From an uncultured Collinsella sp. (GTDB lineage Bacteria > Actinomycetota > Coriobacteriia > Coriobacteriales > Coriobacteriaceae): DNA of 9,080 bases. Under the pieces are notes generated by a model. It was given only the letters and a program-made list of their open reading frames with translations. It did not search any database and had not been told where the DNA came from. Positions within the stretch are counted from its first letter, which is position 1. Every line of letters begins with the position of its first letter. Where the stretch lies: positions 1 to 9,080 of the forward strand of contig CAADUS010000045.1 in assembly GCA_900752275.1 (NCBI GenBank), given 5' to 3'. Below, one piece after another: positions 6,514 through 9,080 of this stretch. Made by a program: the position numbers and the translations under genes.

Positions 6514-7413
6514 ATGGGCGAGTATGTCATGAACACTGCCGAGGCTGTGACCGGCAAGGCAGACGCCCCCACCATCGAAATCGCCGCCCACGCTGGCACC
6601 TGCTACGGCGTGCAGCGTGCGCTCGATATGGCCCTGGCGGCCGCCCCGCAAGCGGGGGAGAACGCTCAGGTCCACACCCTGGGCCCGCTCATCCATAATC
6701 CCATCGTGGTGCGCGAGCTTGCCGAGGCGGGCGTCGGTCTGGCTGAGACCCTTGACGATGCCGCGTCGGGCACCGTGATCATTCGCGCGCACGGTGTGGT
6801 GCCGCAGGTCATCGATGCCGCTCGCGAGCGTGGCCTCGACGTGGTCGATGCCACCTGCCCCTACGTGAAAAAGGTCCACGTGGCGGCGGAGCGCCTGGTA
6901 CGCGAGGGCTACCACGTGATAGTCGTGGGCGAGCCGGGCCACCCCGAAGTCGAGGGCATCCTGGGCCATGCCGGCGATGACGCGCAGGTCGTGAGCTGCG
7001 CCGCCGATGCGGACGCGCTGCCGCTCAAGGGCAAGGTCGGCCTGGTTGTGCAGACCACCCAAACCGCGCAGAACCTGGCCGAGGTTGTGGCCTCCATCAC
7101 CCCGCGCGTGCAGGAACTGCGCGTGATCAACACCATCTGCGCCGCCACGAGTGAGCGTCAACAGGCAGCAGCCGCACTTGCCAACCGCTGCGACTGCATG
7201 GTCGTGGTGGGCGGCAAGAACTCGGGCAACACCCGCCGCCTGGCGCAGATTTGCGCCGATGTCTGCGAGCGCACACATCACATAGAGGAATCTTCCGAGC
7301 TACAGGCCGCATGGTTTGTCAACGCACACCACATCGGCATCACCGCCGGAGCCTCCACTCCGCAAGAACACATCGAGCGCGCCGTCGAGCGCATCAAGGA
7401 GCTTTGCCGCTAA
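6514..7413 (+). CDS. ispH: 4-hydroxy-3-methylbut-2-enyl diphosphate reductase
   Basis: IspH (LytB) is the last enzyme of the MEP pathway. It reduces HMBPP to isopentenyl and dimethylallyl diphosphate using a [4Fe-4S] cluster. From ATG 6514 the product has 299 residues. The three cluster-binding cysteines are Cys30 (GTCYGV), Cys115 (ATCPYV) and Cys209 (NTICAATSERQ). Substrate-contacting residues equivalent to E. coli His41, His74, His124 and Glu126 are His61 (LIHNP), His93 (RAHGV), His143 and Glu145 (GHPEVEG). The C terminus has the usual GASTPQEHI segment. The conserved core begins only about 20 residues after 6514. Starts at 6484 (overlapping plsC), 6514 and 6529 are all open. I chose 6514 because it lies 2 nt after the plsC stop and has a weak AGG 8 nt upstream; none of the three has a strong binding site. 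It indicates that isoprenoids are made by the MEP route. Confidence 0.96.
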   Translation: MGEYVMNTAEAVTGKADAPTIEIAAHAGTCYGVQRALDMALAAAPQAGENAQVHTLGPLIHNPIVVRELAEAGVGLAETLDDAASGTVIIRAHGVVPQVIDAARERGLDVVDATCPYVKKVHVAAERLVREGYHVIVVGEPGHPEVEGILGHAGDDAQVVSCAADADALPLKGKVGLVVQTTQTAQNLAEVVASITPRVQELRVINTICAATSERQQAAAALANRCDCMVVVGGKNSGNTRRLAQICADVCERTHHIEESSELQAAWFVNAHHIGITAGASTPQEHIERAVERIKELCR

Positions 7414-7415
7414 TC

Positions 7416-8858
7416 ATGGACCAGACCGTACCCGCATACGCCGCCGAGGTGGCCGATTACGGGCGCAGCCGCGACCCCGAGCCGGGTGAGGGCGCGCTCG
7501 TTAAAAACGTGCGTCCGGAATCGCCCGCATGGGATGTGGGTATCGAGCCGGGCATGCGTGTGCTTACGGTCAACGGCGAGCGGCTGACCGATATGATTGT
7601 GTGGCTCTGGGAGGCAGACGACGACACCGTCGAGCTGGAGGTTTTCGACCCGCGCGACGGCACCGTCACCCCTGTTGAGCTCGATCGCTTTCCCGGCGAG
7701 GACTGGGGTCTGGAGTTCGATGGCCCCATCTTCGATGGCATGCGTACCTGCGTAAACGCCTGCGTGTTCTGCTTTATGACGATGCTGCCCAAGGGCGGTC
7801 GCTCCACGCTCTACATCCGCGACGACGACTATCGCCTGAGCTTTTTGCAGGGCAACTTTGTCACGTTGACCAACCTCACCGACGAAGATGTTCAAAACGT
7901 CATCCAACGCAACATGAGCCCCATGAACGTGTCGGTCCATGCCGTAAGCCCCGATGTCCGCCGCCGCATGATGGGCCGCAACGCCCAGCGCGGCATGGAT
8001 GTGCTCGAGGCCATCATGGCCGCCGGCATCGAGATTCACGCGCAGATCGTACTGTGCCCCGGCATGAACGACGGCGAGGAGCTGCAAAAGACCCTGCGCT
8101 TCTGCGAGGAGCATGAGCAGATCACCAGCCTGGGCATTGTGCCGCTCGGTTTTACCAAGCATCAGAACCGTTTTAGCTGGTCCTACAGCGATAAGCCCGA
8201 GCTGGCGCGCGAGACTATCGCCATGATCCGGCCCTTCCAGGGCCGTGCCTTCGAGCGCTTTGGCCGCCATACCTTCCAGATGAGCGACGAGTTCTACCTG
8301 GATGCCGGCATCGAGCCTCCCGAGGCGGACTTTTACGACGGCTACCCGCAGTACTACGACGGCATCGGCATGATACGCTCCTATCTGGACGAGACCGACA
8401 ACGTGCTCGCCAACGATGCCGAGCGTCTGCGCCGCGTTCGTGAGGCAATCGCCGCGCGTGGCCAGCGCCTCCTGTGCCTTTCGGGTGCCAGTGCGCGCGA
8501 TACGGTGGCGCGTTTTGTGGAATCGCCCCAGGGACTCGCCGGCACTGTCACGGCCATCAAAAACCGCTATTTTGGCGGCAACGTGGACGTGACCGGCCTC
8601 ATCGTCGCCTGCGACATCTTGGAGCAACTGCCGCAGGACCTGTCGGGTGTTATGCTCTTTGTGCCTAAGCTCATGTTCAACGCCGACGGTATGACCCTTG
8701 ACGAGTATCATCGTGACGAATTACTCGCAAGCCTTACCTGTCGCGGCGCCGAGGTTCATGTGGTATCGACCATGCCGCATGAGCTGCTCGATACCCTGGA
8801 GCACATCCTTGGCATAACGCCCGCCAATTCAACTATTCCCGCTGACCCTACCCATTAA
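7416..8858 (+). CDS. PDZ/radical SAM/DUF512 protein, function unknown
   Basis: This 480-residue product has an N-terminal PDZ-like domain at about 25-75 (VKNVRPESPAWDVGIEPGMRVLTVNG). A radical SAM-type cysteine triad follows at Cys112-x3-Cys116-x2-Cys119, in a segment like the DUF512 family hallmark, then LYIRDDDYRLSFLQGNFVTLTNL. The middle (about 150-260) continues the radical SAM-like barrel (VHAVSPDVRRRMMG, QIVLCPGMNDGEEL). The C-terminal DUF512 region from about 300 contains YPQYYDGIGMIRSYLDE and KNRYFGGNVDVTGLIVACDIL. A [4Fe-4S]/SAM enzyme is implied, but the reaction and substrate of this family are not established to my knowledge. Genes of this family often lie directly before der, as here. 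The start is ATG 7416, 2 nt after ispH; the nearest AAGGAG (7396-7401) is 14 nt away, farther than normal, so translation may depend on coupling from ispH. The frame is open upstream to 7251, but that part is a shadow of ispH. Confidence 0.9.
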   Translation: MDQTVPAYAAEVADYGRSRDPEPGEGALVKNVRPESPAWDVGIEPGMRVLTVNGERLTDMIVWLWEADDDTVELEVFDPRDGTVTPVELDRFPGEDWGLEFDGPIFDGMRTCVNACVFCFMTMLPKGGRSTLYIRDDDYRLSFLQGNFVTLTNLTDEDVQNVIQRNMSPMNVSVHAVSPDVRRRMMGRNAQRGMDVLEAIMAAGIEIHAQIVLCPGMNDGEELQKTLRFCEEHEQITSLGIVPLGFTKHQNRFSWSYSDKPELARETIAMIRPFQGRAFERFGRHTFQMSDEFYLDAGIEPPEADFYDGYPQYYDGIGMIRSYLDETDNVLANDAERLRRVREAIAARGQRLLCLSGASARDTVARFVESPQGLAGTVTAIKNRYFGGNVDVTGLIVACDILEQLPQDLSGVMLFVPKLMFNADGMTLDEYHRDELLASLTCRGAEVHVVSTMPHELLDTLEHILGITPANSTIPADPTH

Positions 8859-8868
8859 AGGAGAGCAG

Positions 8869-9080
8869 ATGAAACCTATCGTCGCCGTCGTCGGACGTCC
8901 CAACGTGGGCAAGTCCACGCTCGTTAACCGCCTGGCCCAGACCTCGGACGCCATCGTCCATGAGTCCCGCGGCGTCACTCGCGACCGCTCGTATCACACG
9001 GCCGATTGGAACGGCCGCGAGTTCACCATCGTCGACACGGGCGGCATCGAGCCGCTCAAGAGCGATGACGTCTTTGCCAC
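8869..9080 (+). CDS. der: Ribosome assembly GTPase Der (EngA), 3' partial
   Basis: Der is an essential GTPase with two tandem G domains that acts in maturation of the 50S ribosomal subunit. Only the first 70 codons are in the window; the gene continues past the right edge. The visible part is the start of the first G domain: G1 GRPNVGKST at 9-17, G2 Thr37 in the GVTRDR motif (35-40), and G3 DTGG at 56-59. The GVTRDR and IVDTGGIE stretches are characteristic of Der and separate it from Era and other small GTPases. AAGGAG at 8858-8863, 5 nt before ATG, begins at the last base of the upstream stop codon and supports this start. The second G domain and the C-terminal KH-like domain cannot be checked here. 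Confidence 0.95.
   Translation, partial: MKPIVAVVGRPNVGKSTLVNRLAQTSDAIVHESRGVTRDRSYHTADWNGREFTIVDTGGIEPLKSDDVFA

Noticed and set aside
7251..7415. Upstream extension of the DUF512 reading frame
   Set aside because: This part lies entirely within ispH and encodes an Arg/His-rich shadow. The PDZ-like domain begins only after ATG 7416.
7410..8711. Long open frame on the - strand (433 codons)
   Set aside because: It is antisense to the DUF512 gene, with no motif and the same His/Val/Gly-rich shadow composition.

Overview
The window reads as a densely packed housekeeping segment of a GC-rich bacterial chromosome. All eleven supported genes lie on the + strand. Gene content and protein style (ScpA/ScpB, RluB, Cmk, PlsC, IspH, a DUF512 radical SAM protein, Der) suggest an anaerobic-type Actinomycetota lineage, most plausibly Coriobacteriia (Collinsella-like). 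The taxonomic call is an inference from GC content, gene order and sequence style, not from a database match. No mobile element, phage gene, CRISPR array, tRNA or rRNA was seen.

Layout. Bases 1-1467 are the 3' two thirds of an ABC-F ATPase gene, whose start lies left of the window. A 98-residue membrane protein with a GTG start (1454-1750) overlaps its end by 14 nt and is followed after 9 nt by a short-form site-2 (M50) metalloprotease (1760-2443). An 84-nt spacer with two small hairpins leads to the condensin loader pair scpA (2528-3337) and scpB (3349-4068). The pseudouridine synthase gene rluB (4055-5026) overlaps scpB by 14 nt. A 66-nt spacer precedes cmk (5093-5779), plsC (5783-6511), ispH (6514-7413), a PDZ/radical SAM/DUF512 gene (7416-8858) and the first 70 codons of der (8869 to the right edge). 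Within the last block, gaps are 2 to 10 nt.

The genes serve chromosome segregation (ScpAB with SMC), ribosome modification and assembly (RluB, Der, the ABC-F factor), CMP/dCMP phosphorylation (Cmk), phosphatidic acid synthesis (PlsC) and isoprenoid precursor synthesis (IspH). This looks like a growth-linked operon or pair of operons with translational coupling. From general knowledge of gene order, scpA-scpB-rluB-cmk-plsC-ispH-der resembles neighbourhoods common in Clostridia and related groups.

I did not find a convincing new system. The items most worth a second look are the small unrecognised membrane protein coupled to the site-2 protease, the Asp-to-Glu change in the catalytic HX4D motif of PlsC, the DUF512 radical SAM protein of unknown function, and the paired hairpins before scpA.
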